Shown here one piece after another: positions 8,228 through 17,993 of a stretch of 64,000 nt of DNA. The notes beneath the pieces were generated by a model that made no database searches, had not been told where the DNA came from, and was given only the letters and a program-made list of their open reading frames with translations. A program made the position numbers and the translations under genes. The DNA comes from Sphingopyxis sp. USTB-05. Its GTDB lineage: Bacteria > Pseudomonadota > Alphaproteobacteria > Sphingomonadales > Sphingomonadaceae. The first letter of the stretch is position 1. Every line of letters starts with the position of its first letter. The stretch covers positions 4,461,001 through 4,525,000 of the forward strand of contig NZ_CP084712.1 in NCBI RefSeq assembly GCF_023822045.1, written 5' to 3'.

Positions 8228-9601
8228 TTAGAAGCTCAATTCGTCGTAGATCTTCGACAAATCCTGGTTCCACGGGCCCTCATAGCGATCGAGCAGGTCA
8301 TGCGCAGGCGACTTGCCGCTCTTGGCGATGCGGCGCAGCGGTTCGAGGAAGCCAACCTCATTGTCGCCCATCGAATTGACCTCGCCGCGTGCGGCGAGGC
8401 CCGCCGCCGCGATGTCGAGAACGCGGTGGGCGAGTTGCCCTACGGTGCCGCCGCCCGGCGCCGGCGCGTCGAGCCCTTCGCTCGGCACGGCATCGCGCAG
8501 CGTCTGCTGCTCCTCAATGCTCCAGCCCTTGACCAGATCCCAGGCGGCATCGAGCGCGCTCTGATCATAGAGCAGACCGACCCACAGTGCCGGAAGCGCG
8601 CAGATGCGGTTCCACGGACCGCCATCGGCGCCGCGCATTTCGAGAAAGCTTTTGAGCCGCACTTCGGGAAAGGCGGTCGACAGATGGTCGTTCCAGTCGG
8701 AGAGGCGCGGCTTTTCGCCCGGCAACGCGGGCAGATCGCCCTTCAGGAAATCGCGGAAGCTCTGCCCCGCGGCGTCGATATATTTGCCGTCGCGGAAGAC
8801 GAAATACATCGGCACGTCGAGCATATAGTCGACATAGCGCTCGTAGCCGAACCCATCCTCGAACACGAACGGCAGCATGCCGGTGCGCGCGGGATCGGTG
8901 TCGGTCCAGATGTGGCTGCGGTACGACATATAGCCATTGGGCCGCCCTTCCGTGAAGGGCGAGCTGGCGAAGAGCGCGGTCGCGAGCGGCTGGAGCGCCA
9001 GCGACACGCGGAATTTCTGCACCATGTCGGCCTCGGACGAATAGTCGAGGTTGGTCTGGATGGTGCAGGTGCGCAGCATCATGTCGAGGCCCATCGTGCC
9101 GACGCGCGGCATATGGTCAAGCATGATCTTGTAACGGCCCTTGGGCATGATCGGCAGTTCGGCGCGCGTCTTGTCGGGCCACATGCCGAGCCCGAGGAAG
9201 CCGAGGCCGAGTTCGGCGCCGACCTCTTTCACCTGTTTCAGATGGCGGCCGGTTTCGGCGCAGGTCTGGTGCAGATTTTCGAGCGGCGCGCCCGACAGTT
9301 CCAATTGACCCGCGGGTTCGAGGCTGACGGTGCCGTCGCTGCCCGCGAGCGCAATAACCTTGCCGCCCTCGATCACCGGTTCCCAGCCGAAGCGGGTGAG
9401 TGCCATCAACAGGTCGTGGATGCCGCCGGGTTCGTCATAGGAGGGTGCACGATGATCGGCGGTGCGATAGACGAATTTCTCGTGCTCGGTGCCGATGCGC
9501 CAGCGGTCCTTGGGCTTTTCGCCCTTGATCATGGGGACCGCGAGCTGGTCGCGATTTTCGACGATGGGATCGTTGCTGTCCGAGGCGGTGCGCGTGCTCA
9601 T
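8228..9601 (-). CDS. gshA: Glutamate-cysteine ligase (plant-like type)
   Basis: This 457-residue enzyme joins glutamate and cysteine with ATP, the first step of glutathione synthesis. It belongs to the alphaproteobacterial/plant-type GCL family: WRIGTEHEKF near the N-terminus holds catalytic Glu residues, LEPAGQLELSGAP the substrate/metal site, and RTCTIQTNLDYSSE and FTEGRPNGY the conserved mid-part. The C-terminal LDRYEGPWNQDLSKIYDELSF region is normal. Length is as expected. It stands alone between a TonB receptor and a surface-protein gene; gshB is not in the window. Confidence 0.95.
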   Translation of the reverse strand: MSTRTASDSNDPIVENRDQLAVPMIKGEKPKDRWRIGTEHEKFVYRTADHRAPSYDEPGGIHDLLMALTRFGWEPVIEGGKVIALAGSDGTVSLEPAGQLELSGAPLENLHQTCAETGRHLKQVKEVGAELGLGFLGLGMWPDKTRAELPIMPKGRYKIMLDHMPRVGTMGLDMMLRTCTIQTNLDYSSEADMVQKFRVSLALQPLATALFASSPFTEGRPNGYMSYRSHIWTDTDPARTGMLPFVFEDGFGYERYVDYMLDVPMYFVFRDGKYIDAAGQSFRDFLKGDLPALPGEKPRLSDWNDHLSTAFPEVRLKSFLEMRGADGGPWNRICALPALWVGLLYDQSALDAAWDLVKGWSIEEQQTLRDAVPSEGLDAPAPGGGTVGQLAHRVLDIAAAGLAARGEVNSMGDNEVGFLEPLRRIAKSGKSPAHDLLDRYEGPWNQDLSKIYDELSF

Positions 9602-9653
9602 ATCGCGCCATTATACGGTTCGGTACAGAATGCAATCGGCTGTTGCCTGCGCC

Positions 9654-11699
9654 CTATTTCACACGGGCGCGGAGGTTGATCGTGAAGCTCGATCCCGGCG
9701 CCATCGCGCCCTTGGGACGGATGCGGACATGGGTGATGCTGTCATCGACGCCGTTGGCATCGGCGGCAGGCGCATAAGTCCAGCTGGCGCCGCCATTGTT
9801 CGAAAATTCAAGATCGTCGGCATTGTTCGACAGGCTGGTGAAGCCATAGGTGAGCCCGCTGCTGCCCGCCGCGAACAGGATCGGGCCTGGTCCCGGCGCA
9901 TAAGTGCCGACGAACAGGCTGAGATCCGAGGGAATCACATCGGTGACGATCACGCTGCCCGCCGTCGGCGCCGTACCCGACGGTGCGGTGACGGTCAGGC
10001 TGTAATTGGCAAAGCCGCCGGGGATCAATTTGGCGTTGGTCAGGCCGTTCACCGGATCGCTGTAGGCGAGTGAGGTCTTTGCGATCGAAAGCGGCACGAT
10101 ATACGTATTTGTGAAAGTGCAGATGATGGCCGTGTCGGCGGCGTTCACCACCAGCACATTGCCGGCGAGCGCGGTTGCATTGCCGGTGCAGGCGAGCGCC
10201 TGCGCATAATTGGCGCCATTGCCCACGGTAAAGGTTTCGCTGAGGGTGGCGCTCTCGGCCGCGTACACGGTGACCGCGGCATTGGTATCGGTCTCGTTCG
10301 CGCTGTTCGCGACCGACGAGAGGCTAGCGTTGTTGATCAACCCGCTCGTCGCGACGGTGACGGCGTTGGCGATTTGCGCGTTCGCCCAGGTCTTGCGAAC
10401 GACGAGCGTCGCCGACTTGCGGCTGTTCGTCCAGCTACACGTGAGCGAGGTGCCCGATGGCATGACGACAGTGCGGCTGAGACCGCTGCCCGATGTCGCG
10501 ACGATGGCATTGTCGCTGTTGCGCCGGCATTCGAGGCTGCTGTTGTAGTTGGCGGCCGCGCCGGTCGTATAGGCTTCGGTCAGCGTCAGCGTGCTGCCCG
10601 GGGTCGCGATGGCGGTTGCGTTGGTCGTGGTGCCGCCGACGGTCGAATTGCCAGCGGTCGGTAGCAGGCCGCCCGCAATCGACAGGCCGACCGCGTCGCC
10701 CGCGATCCCGTTCGTCCAGTTCTTGGCAAGGACGACGGGCGAGTCATTGTCGGTGATCGTATAGGTGCTGGCGGTCCGCGCTGCGCCGCCGCAGCTCGAC
10801 GTGCTCGATACGGTGTAGCCGGTTCCGGTATTCAGCGCGATCTGGATGGTCTCGCTACCCTCGGTCGCGGTGTCGTCGATAATCTGGATGCCGAGCGGGA
10901 CGGTGACGTTCTGATAGGTGCCCGCGGGAATGGTGACGGTGAAATTCGCGCCGCCGCCTGGCGTCGTATAGTCGGTGCCGCGCGTCGCGGTGCCCCCTGT
11001 GATGCTGACATTGACCGTGCGCGCGCTGAACAGCGTGCCACTGACGATCAGGCCGGGGAGGTTCGCCGAGGGGATCGATTCGACCCCTGACGATGCCGCG
11101 GTCGACAGTTCGACGAAGGGGTTGAGCGTGATGCGGATGTCATCGAGGAAGTTGCCGTAGCTGCCCGCGTCGGTGGTGATGAACTGGACGCGTTGTACCC
11201 CCGATGCGCCGCTGTAGGTGGTCGACCCCGTGTTGACGTTCCACACATTGTTGATCGTCGACGACTGGGTCGCCAGCAACTGGATTTGCGTGCCGGTGCT
11301 GCTGGCGATCTGGAAGCGCGCGGTCTGGGTCGCCGGGCCGCCCGAGCGCGCGCGATGGGCAAAGGTCCAACCGATCGACTCGCCATTGACCATGCAGATA
11401 TTCTGATAGAGCGCGCCGGGAACATTCGCGTTCATCTCGGCAAAGACCGACCCGTCATAGGCGGGGACGCCCTGGAAGTTGCTGTCCCAGAGTTCGATCT
11501 CTCCCGACGCCGAATCCCAGCCAGTGACGGACCCGTTCGAATAGATTTCGTAGTTCGCCGCGCCGGGCCCCTGCGGGTCGTTCGCTTCGAAGGACGGGTT
11601 CACGATCACGCGCTGCGCCGCGGCCGGCGGCGCGATCGTCAGCGCGGCGGCGATGGCGATCGCACAAAGTCGAGCGAGAGAGCCTTGGCGACCGTGCAT
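9654..11699 (-). CDS. Secreted surface protein with Calx-beta-like and DUF11-like domains
   Basis: A 681-residue exported protein. The signal peptide (MHGRQGSLARLCAIAIAAAL, cut after PPAAAQ) is followed by a jelly-roll-like N-terminal part (NPSFEANDPQGPG... to about 195), a Calx-beta-like region (about 200-325, GTDYTTPGGGANFTVTIPAG and DNDSP), two prealbumin/SpaA-like repeats rich in Thr/Ser/Asn, and a C-terminal DUF11-like module (SIAKTSLAYSDPVNGL). Cysteines are paired within repeats. These modules suit cell-surface or matrix adhesion (inference). It starts one base into the stop of the preceding gene (TGATG), so the two are co-translated. Confidence 0.7.
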   Translation of the reverse strand: MHGRQGSLARLCAIAIAAALTIAPPAAAQRVIVNPSFEANDPQGPGAANYEIYSNGSVTGWDSASGEIELWDSNFQGVPAYDGSVFAEMNANVPGALYQNICMVNGESIGWTFAHRARSGGPATQTARFQIASSTGTQIQLLATQSSTINNVWNVNTGSTTYSGASGVQRVQFITTDAGSYGNFLDDIRITLNPFVELSTAASSGVESIPSANLPGLIVSGTLFSARTVNVSITGGTATRGTDYTTPGGGANFTVTIPAGTYQNVTVPLGIQIIDDTATEGSETIQIALNTGTGYTVSSTSSCGGAARTASTYTITDNDSPVVLAKNWTNGIAGDAVGLSIAGGLLPTAGNSTVGGTTTNATAIATPGSTLTLTEAYTTGAAANYNSSLECRRNSDNAIVATSGSGLSRTVVMPSGTSLTCSWTNSRKSATLVVRKTWANAQIANAVTVATSGLINNASLSSVANSANETDTNAAVTVYAAESATLSETFTVGNGANYAQALACTGNATALAGNVLVVNAADTAIICTFTNTYIVPLSIAKTSLAYSDPVNGLTNAKLIPGGFANYSLTVTAPSGTAPTAGSVIVTDVIPSDLSLFVGTYAPGPGPILFAAGSSGLTYGFTSLSNNADDLEFSNNGGASWTYAPAADANGVDDSITHVRIRPKGAMAPGSSFTINLRARVK

Positions 11700-13681
11700 C
11701 AGTTGACGGTCACGTCGAACGTAACCGCCATGGTGCCCGTTGGCGCCAGCGTCGGCGTGGTCGCGGCCACGGTGGTGCCGGCGATCGATGCTCCGAAGGG
11801 GTCGCTCTCGTCGGCGCCGCTCGCGTTATCGTCTTCGACCGTCGTGGCGCCCGCGCAGCTTGTGCCGCTGCGCAGCGAGCCCGGGATGAAGGTCGTGGTC
11901 GCAGGCAGAGGGTCGCCAACGTTGATACCGGTCGCGGTGCCGCTGCCATTGTTGGTGACGAGGATGCAATAGCGCATCGTCGCGCCCGGGATCGCCTTTG
12001 GATCGGTCGTGCCATTGGTCGGGTCGCTGACGACGCTGCTGGTCTTGGCGATCGTCAAATTGGTGGTCGGGCGGCAGAAAGTGATGTCATGGATCGCGGC
12101 GCCCTGTTGTCCGGGATCGGCCGGAGCGAGGCTGTGGCTGCCATAGGTGATCGTGATGGTATCGACGGGCGCGGAAAAGGTCACGACGACATTGCCGTTG
12201 GCGCTGTTATCGGCTGAGGTGACGTCGCCATAGGCGCTGTTGCCGATGACATAATTGCTGATTCCGTTGGTCAAGGTCGGCATCACCGATGCCCCGTTGA
12301 AGCTGCCCGTGACGGTCAGACGGTCGGCGAATTGTCCCGCCGCATAGTCGATGTCGAACACGCGAAACTGTGCGCCGGGAACCGCAGTCGGCAGCGTGAT
12401 CGTAGAGGTGATGGCGCCGGCCTGGCTGGTGAAATCGGCAATTTCAAAGATCGAAAACTGCGCCGGGCTGAACCCCCCGGTGACGACATTCTGGCGCGTC
12501 GGCGACTGGCCGCCATAGGTCGCGTTGTTCAGGAAGCTTCCGCCGCTGATGGCGATGCCCACATTCATCGTGCCGATTGCGGTCAGCGCGTAATTGCCGC
12601 TGGTCGTCCCCGCCGCCCAGCTGACGCCGTCCCAGTCGTGTACCGTCGTCCCCACCGGGCAGACAAGCGTCGGTGGCGTTCCCGCGACGCGGGTGCCCGA
12701 CACGGTAAAGGTCGCGCTGTCATAATCATCCTCACCGGCAGCGCCGTTGCCGGGCGTCGAATCGAAATCGAAGGCCGACGACGCGCTGACCTCGGCGCTA
12801 TTGGTCACGCTTGCTCCCGCGGTGGCGGTGACGGTGCCGGTGATCGTCAGCGTCCGCGTCGTCCCGGGCGGGATGCTGCCGACTGCCCACACGCCTGTCG
12901 TACTGCTATAGCTGCCGAAACCCGAAGCGCCGGTGAAAGCGAATCCCGCAGGCAATACATCCTGTACCGTCACGCCGGTCGCGGTAAGCGCCGAGCCGCT
13001 CGCGTTTGTCACGCTCAATATATAGTTGATGCTGGTTCCCGACGCGGGCGATGCATTGCTCACCGACTTGGTCAGCGACAGATCGGCGGACGGTGCGATC
13101 GGCACGGTCACGAGCGTCAGGTCGGTGCGCGTAAAATTGCCGTTGTCACCATTGAGCGAGTCGCAGATTGTGAGCTGCCAGGTTCCTGCCGAACCCTGTC
13201 CGTTGAAACTGGCGAGCGAGCCTTCGGGACGGAATGTGCGTTGGTAGGGCGGCGCCGCGGCCGTGTTGTCGTTCGTCGTGTGCGTCGAGATGCTCGCCGC
13301 CGCGCTGTCGTCGAACAGGACGTTCAGATTGTCTGCCGACGTGCCGACATTGGTGATCAAATTGACCACCGTGCCGGCTGGCGACACCAAAGTCGCGCGG
13401 ACATCTCCTCGGTAGGTGTGCGTGAACTGGACGCCGATGTTCACGTCGGTGACCTGCGCATTCGCGGCGACCGTGAAATTTCGCACCATCGGGCTGGTGC
13501 ACGTCGTCGCGGTTTCGCTGATCGTGCCGGTCGTCGTGTTGCTGTAGCTTGTGGTGGTCTGTGCGGCGGCGGGATTGCTGGCAAGCGTCAACGCCAGCCA
13601 AACGAGCATGAGACATACTCGCACAGACTGCAAACACTGGCCCCCACGCCAGCGGTATCGGCTCTGGTCCCGCCGTTGCAT
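11699..13681 (-). CDS. Secreted surface protein with P-domain and DUF11 repeats
   Basis: A 660-residue exported protein with a signal peptide (about residues 15-41, ending NPAAAQ). Residues about 45-195 resemble the proprotein-convertase P (Homo B) domain, with FTHTYRGDVRATLVSPAGT, FNGQGSAGTWQLTICDS and NGNFTRTDL. A DUF11 repeat follows (ADLSLTKSVSNASPASGTSINY), then a beta-rich module, then a second DUF11-like repeat at the C-terminus. No protease domain is present, so the P-domain is structural here. It is the first gene of a two-gene unit with the downstream surface protein, upstream of the Tad-like genes. Adhesion is inference. Confidence 0.7.
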   Translation of the reverse strand: MQRRDQSRYRWRGGQCLQSVRVCLMLVWLALTLASNPAAAQTTTSYSNTTTGTISETATTCTSPMVRNFTVAANAQVTDVNIGVQFTHTYRGDVRATLVSPAGTVVNLITNVGTSADNLNVLFDDSAAASISTHTTNDNTAAAPPYQRTFRPEGSLASFNGQGSAGTWQLTICDSLNGDNGNFTRTDLTLVTVPIAPSADLSLTKSVSNASPASGTSINYILSVTNASGSALTATGVTVQDVLPAGFAFTGASGFGSYSSTTGVWAVGSIPPGTTRTLTITGTVTATAGASVTNSAEVSASSAFDFDSTPGNGAAGEDDYDSATFTVSGTRVAGTPPTLVCPVGTTVHDWDGVSWAAGTTSGNYALTAIGTMNVGIAISGGSFLNNATYGGQSPTRQNVVTGGFSPAQFSIFEIADFTSQAGAITSTITLPTAVPGAQFRVFDIDYAAGQFADRLTVTGSFNGASVMPTLTNGISNYVIGNSAYGDVTSADNSANGNVVVTFSAPVDTITITYGSHSLAPADPGQQGAAIHDITFCRPTTNLTIAKTSSVVSDPTNGTTDPKAIPGATMRYCILVTNNGSGTATGINVGDPLPATTTFIPGSLRSGTSCAGATTVEDDNASGADESDPFGASIAGTTVAATTPTLAPTGTMAVTFDVTVN

Positions 13682-13775
13682 GGCGCCGCTATGCCCCGTG
13701 CATAGCTAATATCCGGTTAAAATCGGTGACTTGGCGGCGATTCTGTTCGGTGACGGGACAGAATATCCGGCCCGG

Positions 13776-14522
13776 CTAGTCCCCTGACCAGTCGCCATGT
13801 TGCGCCATCCACACGCCGATTGCCGCGATGGCTGCGGTTTCGGCCCGCAGGATGCGGGGGCCGAGCGCGATGCGGCGCACGGCTGCGTGAGCCGTCAGCA
13901 TGGCGCGCTCCTTATCGGTGAAGCCGCCCTCGGGCCCGGTCAGGATCGCGGAGGGCGCGGGCGCTTCGACCTTTGCCAGCGGAACCCCGCCGGCCTCATC
14001 GGCGAATAGAAGCGCACGGTCCGCGGGCCATTCCTTCAGCAACTGGGGCAGTTTGACGGGTTCGGCCAGCATCGGCAGCGCGGTGCGCCCGCATTGCTCG
14101 CAGGCTTCGACGATCTGCGCCTCGAGCCGCTCGCGCTTGACGCGTTCGACGATCGTGCGTTCGGTAATCACCGGCTGCAGACGGCCGATGCCAAGCTCGG
14201 TCGCCTTTTCGATGATCCAGTCGAGCCGCGCCTTCTTCACCGGCGCAAAGCACAGCCACAGATCGGGGACCTGCTCGATCGCCTTCGTCTGTCGTTCGAT
14301 ACGCAGCGTGAGCGCCCGTTTCGCCGCATCGGCGACGATCGCGAGCCATTCGCCGCTGACATTGTCGAAAAGCAGGATCGGATCGCCCACCTTCATCCGC
14401 ATGACGTTGAGCAGATAATGCGCTGCTGGGCCGTCGATGACGGGGGCGGCACCCTCTCCCAGCGGCAGATCGACGAACAGGCGGGGGGTGCTGGCGGGCG
14501 GCCAGGCTGGAGTCGCGGGCAT
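13776..14522 (-). CDS. rsmE: 16S rRNA (uracil(1498)-N(3))-methyltransferase
   Basis: This 248-residue SPOUT-class enzyme methylates U1498 of 16S rRNA using S-adenosylmethionine. The N-terminal PUA-like part (RLFVDLPLGEGAAPVIDGPAAHYLLNVMRMKVGD) and the C-terminal knot are present, with ATELGIGRLQPVITERTIV, EQCGRTALP, ILTGPEGGFTDKE and the closing RIALGPRILRAETAAIAA. These are the recognised RsmE motifs. Length is typical. It is a single gene in the gap between the surface proteins and the divergently oriented Tad-like operon. Confidence 0.95.
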   Translation of the reverse strand: MPATPAWPPASTPRLFVDLPLGEGAAPVIDGPAAHYLLNVMRMKVGDPILLFDNVSGEWLAIVADAAKRALTLRIERQTKAIEQVPDLWLCFAPVKKARLDWIIEKATELGIGRLQPVITERTIVERVKRERLEAQIVEACEQCGRTALPMLAEPVKLPQLLKEWPADRALLFADEAGGVPLAKVEAPAPSAILTGPEGGFTDKERAMLTAHAAVRRIALGPRILRAETAAIAAIGVWMAQHGDWSGD

Positions 14523-14724
14523 GTGCGGCCGATAACAGAAGGCGATATTTTGTGCATCCTTTGCCGTGAGGCGATCGGCTTTGTCCCGATCCGGGTCAAA
14601 AGCCCGAATCCAGGTCGGTTTGCCGATCCCCGATTAGCGTTTTGGTAAGCAGTTCCCCTCTAGGTGCGAGATTACCAGTCGCGCATCTGGGTGGGTGGCG
14701 CCTCTGGATTGAGGGGTTTTGACC

Positions 14725-16719
14725 ATGCGAGGGACCTTTTTCGGCTGTCTAAGGACGGCCACCTCGAAACTTTTGGGCGATCAACGCGGCAACGCGATGA
14801 TGCTGACCGCGGCCGCGATCGTGCCGGTAATCGGCATCGTGGGATCGGCCATCGATATCGGCCGCGCCTATATGACGCAGCTTCGACTGCAGCAGGCGTG
14901 CGACGCCGGCGTGCTGGCCGGGCGGCGAGCGATGGCGGCGGGCCTTTATGACGACGCCGATAAGGCCGAAGCGACCAAGATGTTCAGCTTCAACTTCCCC
15001 ACGGGCATCTATGGCAGCCGCAACGTTGCCTTTGTTTCCGTGGCCGAGAAATCCGACGTCAACGGTACCGCCAGCGCGATCCTGCCGACTGCGATGATGT
15101 ATATTTTCGGCAAGACCCAGTTCAACCTGGCCGTCGCCTGCACCGCGAAGCTGGAAATCTCCAACGTCGATGTCATGATGGTTCTCGACGTGACGGGGTC
15201 GATGAAGGACAAGGCCACCTCGTCCGATACCGACACCAAGATCGTGGCGTTGCGGAAATCGGCGATCGCCTTTTTCGATACGCTGACCAATGCCGACGTT
15301 GGCGATGGACGACTTCGCTTCGGTGTGGTTCCTTATAGTTCGACGGCGAACGTCGGGCGGATTCTGTTGGCGAAGAATCCCGCATGGCTGGCCGACGAAA
15401 GCCAGATTCCTTCGCGGTCGCCGAAGTTGAAACCTGTCTATTCGAACCCACAGACGGTGGACGATACCAATTTTACCAACGGCACAACGACATTTGGCAC
15501 CTGGACCGCGGTCAACAGCACCAGCTACAACCAGACGCAGTGCGGTAATCAAACTCCGCCGGCGGATACGACGCCGACCGCGTCGGGGCAGCCTTCGCTG
15601 AATCAGACCGGGCAATATGTAAATAGTGACGGCAATCGAATCACGACATACGATAATAGCCAGGTTTATCGCTATTATACTCACCGCTACCGCTGGATTC
15701 CCAAGAATGGGAAGGTCGCTGCCTATTGCGAACTTCAGCGCAGCACAGCGACCTTCACGCGGACGCACACGACGACGGTGACCGAAACGCCAACCTTGGT
15801 GTTCGACAATAAATATACCTATGAAAACCGCACCATTCCTGTCGGGCCCGCGAAATTGGGTAACCCGATCGTCTTGGATACGGGCGATAGCGGCACCAAC
15901 TATTCGGTGACATGGGGCGGGTGCGTGAGGGAACGCCACACAGTGCCATTCGCATCGAATGAAACTGCTCCCAGTGACGCGTTTGACATGGACATCGACT
16001 CGGCTCCGACGTCCGACCCCAAGACGCAATGGCAAATCCTGGTCCCCGAACACGCCTTTCCGCGCGCAAGCGGGCCCGGCAGCAAGCCGTCGTCGACCAA
16101 CGGTATTGTCGTCAACAGCAGTGATGTGAGCAGCGACAGCACGACCAACGGCAGTTGGCAGCGCTATTCCAAATATTGGTCGAACGGCTGGGGCGTCTGC
16201 CCCGCGGCCGCGATGAAGCTCACGACCATGACCAAGACCGACAAGACCAGCTTCAGCAACTATATCAACGCGCTGCAGCCGCTTGGCGGAACCTATCACG
16301 ATGCCGGCATGGTCTGGGGGGCTCGCCTCATTTCGCCGACCGGCATTCTCGCTGACGAGAATGGCCCGTACAGGGATCGGCCGGTCAGTCGGCATATCGT
16401 CTTTATGACTGACGGTGACATGGCGCCCAATATGGGGAACTTTTCCTTCCAGGGTTATGAATGGACGGCGCAGCGCATCGGGGCAACGGATGATGCCGAG
16501 CTGACGAAGCGTCATAACAATCGTTTCGTCCAGCTTTGCCGCGCGGCGCGCGAGCGGGGCATTACCGTCTGGGTGGTCTCGTTCGGCGTCGGCAGCAACG
16601 CCAACCTCAACAGTTGCGCGTCGTCGGGACAGGCCTTTGAAGCTGCCAACGCCGCGCAGCTCAACAGCCAATTCCAGGCGATCGCCCGCCAGATCTCCAA
16701 GCTGAGGCTGTCGAAATGA
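14725..16719 (+). CDS. TadG-like pilus/secretion protein with VWA domain
   Basis: A 664-residue protein with a pilin-like N-terminus: QRGNAMMLTAAAIVPVIGIVGSAIDIGRAYMTQ gives the TadE/G hydrophobic helix that anchors it in the inner membrane. A von Willebrand A domain follows, with a MIDAS-type VLDVTGSMKD near residue 155, interrupted by a long low-complexity insert rich in Thr/Asn/Ser, and its later part (IVFMTDGDMAPN, VWVVSFGV) near the C-terminus. ATG 14725 is preferred over TTG 14719 because GAGGGG lies eight bases upstream. It is the first of three overlapping genes. The core Tad ATPase and secretin genes are absent here. Confidence 0.8.
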   Translation: MRGTFFGCLRTATSKLLGDQRGNAMMLTAAAIVPVIGIVGSAIDIGRAYMTQLRLQQACDAGVLAGRRAMAAGLYDDADKAEATKMFSFNFPTGIYGSRNVAFVSVAEKSDVNGTASAILPTAMMYIFGKTQFNLAVACTAKLEISNVDVMMVLDVTGSMKDKATSSDTDTKIVALRKSAIAFFDTLTNADVGDGRLRFGVVPYSSTANVGRILLAKNPAWLADESQIPSRSPKLKPVYSNPQTVDDTNFTNGTTTFGTWTAVNSTSYNQTQCGNQTPPADTTPTASGQPSLNQTGQYVNSDGNRITTYDNSQVYRYYTHRYRWIPKNGKVAAYCELQRSTATFTRTHTTTVTETPTLVFDNKYTYENRTIPVGPAKLGNPIVLDTGDSGTNYSVTWGGCVRERHTVPFASNETAPSDAFDMDIDSAPTSDPKTQWQILVPEHAFPRASGPGSKPSSTNGIVVNSSDVSSDSTTNGSWQRYSKYWSNGWGVCPAAAMKLTTMTKTDKTSFSNYINALQPLGGTYHDAGMVWGARLISPTGILADENGPYRDRPVSRHIVFMTDGDMAPNMGNFSFQGYEWTAQRIGATDDAELTKRHNNRFVQLCRAARERGITVWVVSFGVGSNANLNSCASSGQAFEAANAAQLNSQFQAIARQISKLRLSK

Positions 16720-17270
16720 GCCGCCTTTCCAACCTGCTTCGCCGTCTTCGCCGCCATCAGCGCGGCGTAGCGTTGGTCGAATTCGCGCTTACCGCGCCGG
16801 TCTTCCTGCTGCTTCTGATGGGCATCTTCGACTATTGCTGGCAGATGTACGCTCAGCAGGTGTTGCAGGGCGCGGTCGCCAAGGCCGGGCGCGACGCGAC
16901 GATCGAAACCTATGCCATCGATCAGTCGAACCTCGACAAGCGCGTGCGGCTGCAGGTGCAGAAAGTATTCAAGGGCGCCCAGGTCAGCTTCAACCGCCGC
17001 GCCTATGACGACTTCAGCAGCATGAAGCCGCCGCGTTCGGTCGACTATGACCGCGACGGCGTGCCGGATTGCTGGGAGGATGGCGGCAAGGCGGGCAACG
17101 GCGGCGCCGACGACGTCGTTCTCTATACGGCGAGCATGAAGTTCGACCGGATCCTGCCTGTCTGGCGAATGTTGGGCCAACCCCAGAGTACGACCCTGAC
17201 GTCGACGACCGTGCTTCGCAACCAGCCGTTCGCCAATGGCGCCCAGGTCGTTCCGGAGACTTGCGGATGA
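16716..17270 (+). CDS. TadE/TadG family pilin-like protein
   Basis: A 184-residue protein beginning with a charged leader (SRLSNLLRRLRRHQRG) followed by VALVEFALTAPVFLLLLMGIFDYCWQ, the TadE-type prepilin helix with its conserved Glu five residues into the helix. The remainder is extracytoplasmic and ends with a Cys. It overlaps the VWA gene by ATGA and the next gene by ATGA, so the three are one translationally coupled operon. Minor pilins of this type act in Flp pilus assembly; partner genes lie elsewhere. Confidence 0.82.
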   Translation: MSRLSNLLRRLRRHQRGVALVEFALTAPVFLLLLMGIFDYCWQMYAQQVLQGAVAKAGRDATIETYAIDQSNLDKRVRLQVQKVFKGAQVSFNRRAYDDFSSMKPPRSVDYDRDGVPDCWEDGGKAGNGGADDVVLYTASMKFDRILPVWRMLGQPQSTTLTSTTVLRNQPFANGAQVVPETCG

Positions 17271-17920
17271 ACATTTCTTTCCTCCGACGCTTTCGCGTCG
17301 TCGCGCGGCGCCTTGTACGGAACGCTCGTGCGACCGTGCTTATCGAGATGGCCTTCTGCATCCCGCTCCTGGTGCTTCTGGGTTTCGGCGGGCTGGAGAT
17401 GGCGAATCTCGCGCTGATCAATACGCGCGTCAGCCAGATTGGGCTGAATACTGCCGATAATGCCTCGCGTATTGCGGCTGGCAGCAACCTTGCGCAGCCG
17501 CAAGTCCGCGAGGTGGATATCAACGAAGTGTTCGTCGGTGCCGAAAAACAGGCCAAGGGACTCGACCTCAACGGCCGCGGCCGGATCATCCTCTCGAGCC
17601 TCGAGCGGAACAAGGATGACGGGCAGTGGATTCACTGGCAGCGCTGCTACGGCAATATGAAGGTTCCTTCCGCCTATGGCCCCGAAGGAACGGGCGCGAC
17701 GGGAACCAGCTTCAAGGGCATGGGGCCGAAGGATCGCGAGGTCACGGCGGCGTCGGGTACCGCCGTGATGTTCGTCGAGGTCATCTATCAATATGATCCG
17801 CTGCTGTATGGAAAATGGCTAGGGCCGCGCACGATCCGGTCGGCCGCCGCTTTCAACATTCGCGAGGCACGCGACCTGTCGGGCGTCAAGTCACCGGGCA
17901 CAAAGGCTAGCTGCACCTGA
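17267..17920 (+). CDS. TadE-like pilin-family protein
   Basis: A 217-residue protein. The start is ATG 17267, inside the preceding stop (ATGA), although the frame is open from 17069. The N-terminus has a basic stretch (RRFRVVARRLVRNARA) and then TVLIEMAFCIPLLVLLGFGGLEMANL, a TadE-type helix with the conserved Glu. The rest is periplasmic with two cysteines (RCYG and the terminal SCT). It closes the three-gene Tad-like operon, and a minor pilin role is likely. Confidence 0.75.
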   Translation: MNISFLRRFRVVARRLVRNARATVLIEMAFCIPLLVLLGFGGLEMANLALINTRVSQIGLNTADNASRIAAGSNLAQPQVREVDINEVFVGAEKQAKGLDLNGRGRIILSSLERNKDDGQWIHWQRCYGNMKVPSAYGPEGTGATGTSFKGMGPKDREVTAASGTAVMFVEVIYQYDPLLYGKWLGPRTIRSAAAFNIREARDLSGVKSPGTKASCT

Positions 17921-17993
17921 CCGGCGTCGGTCGACGCTTCTTAGCGATCGGGCATTTATCCTGGACGCGGCGACTGCTATCGCCCGCGCATCG

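Noticed and set aside
14749..16671. Minus-strand frame of 640 codons across the VWA/TadG-like gene
   Set aside because: The plus-strand protein has a pilin helix and VWA motifs and fits an overlapping operon; the minus frame has no ribosome site or domain.
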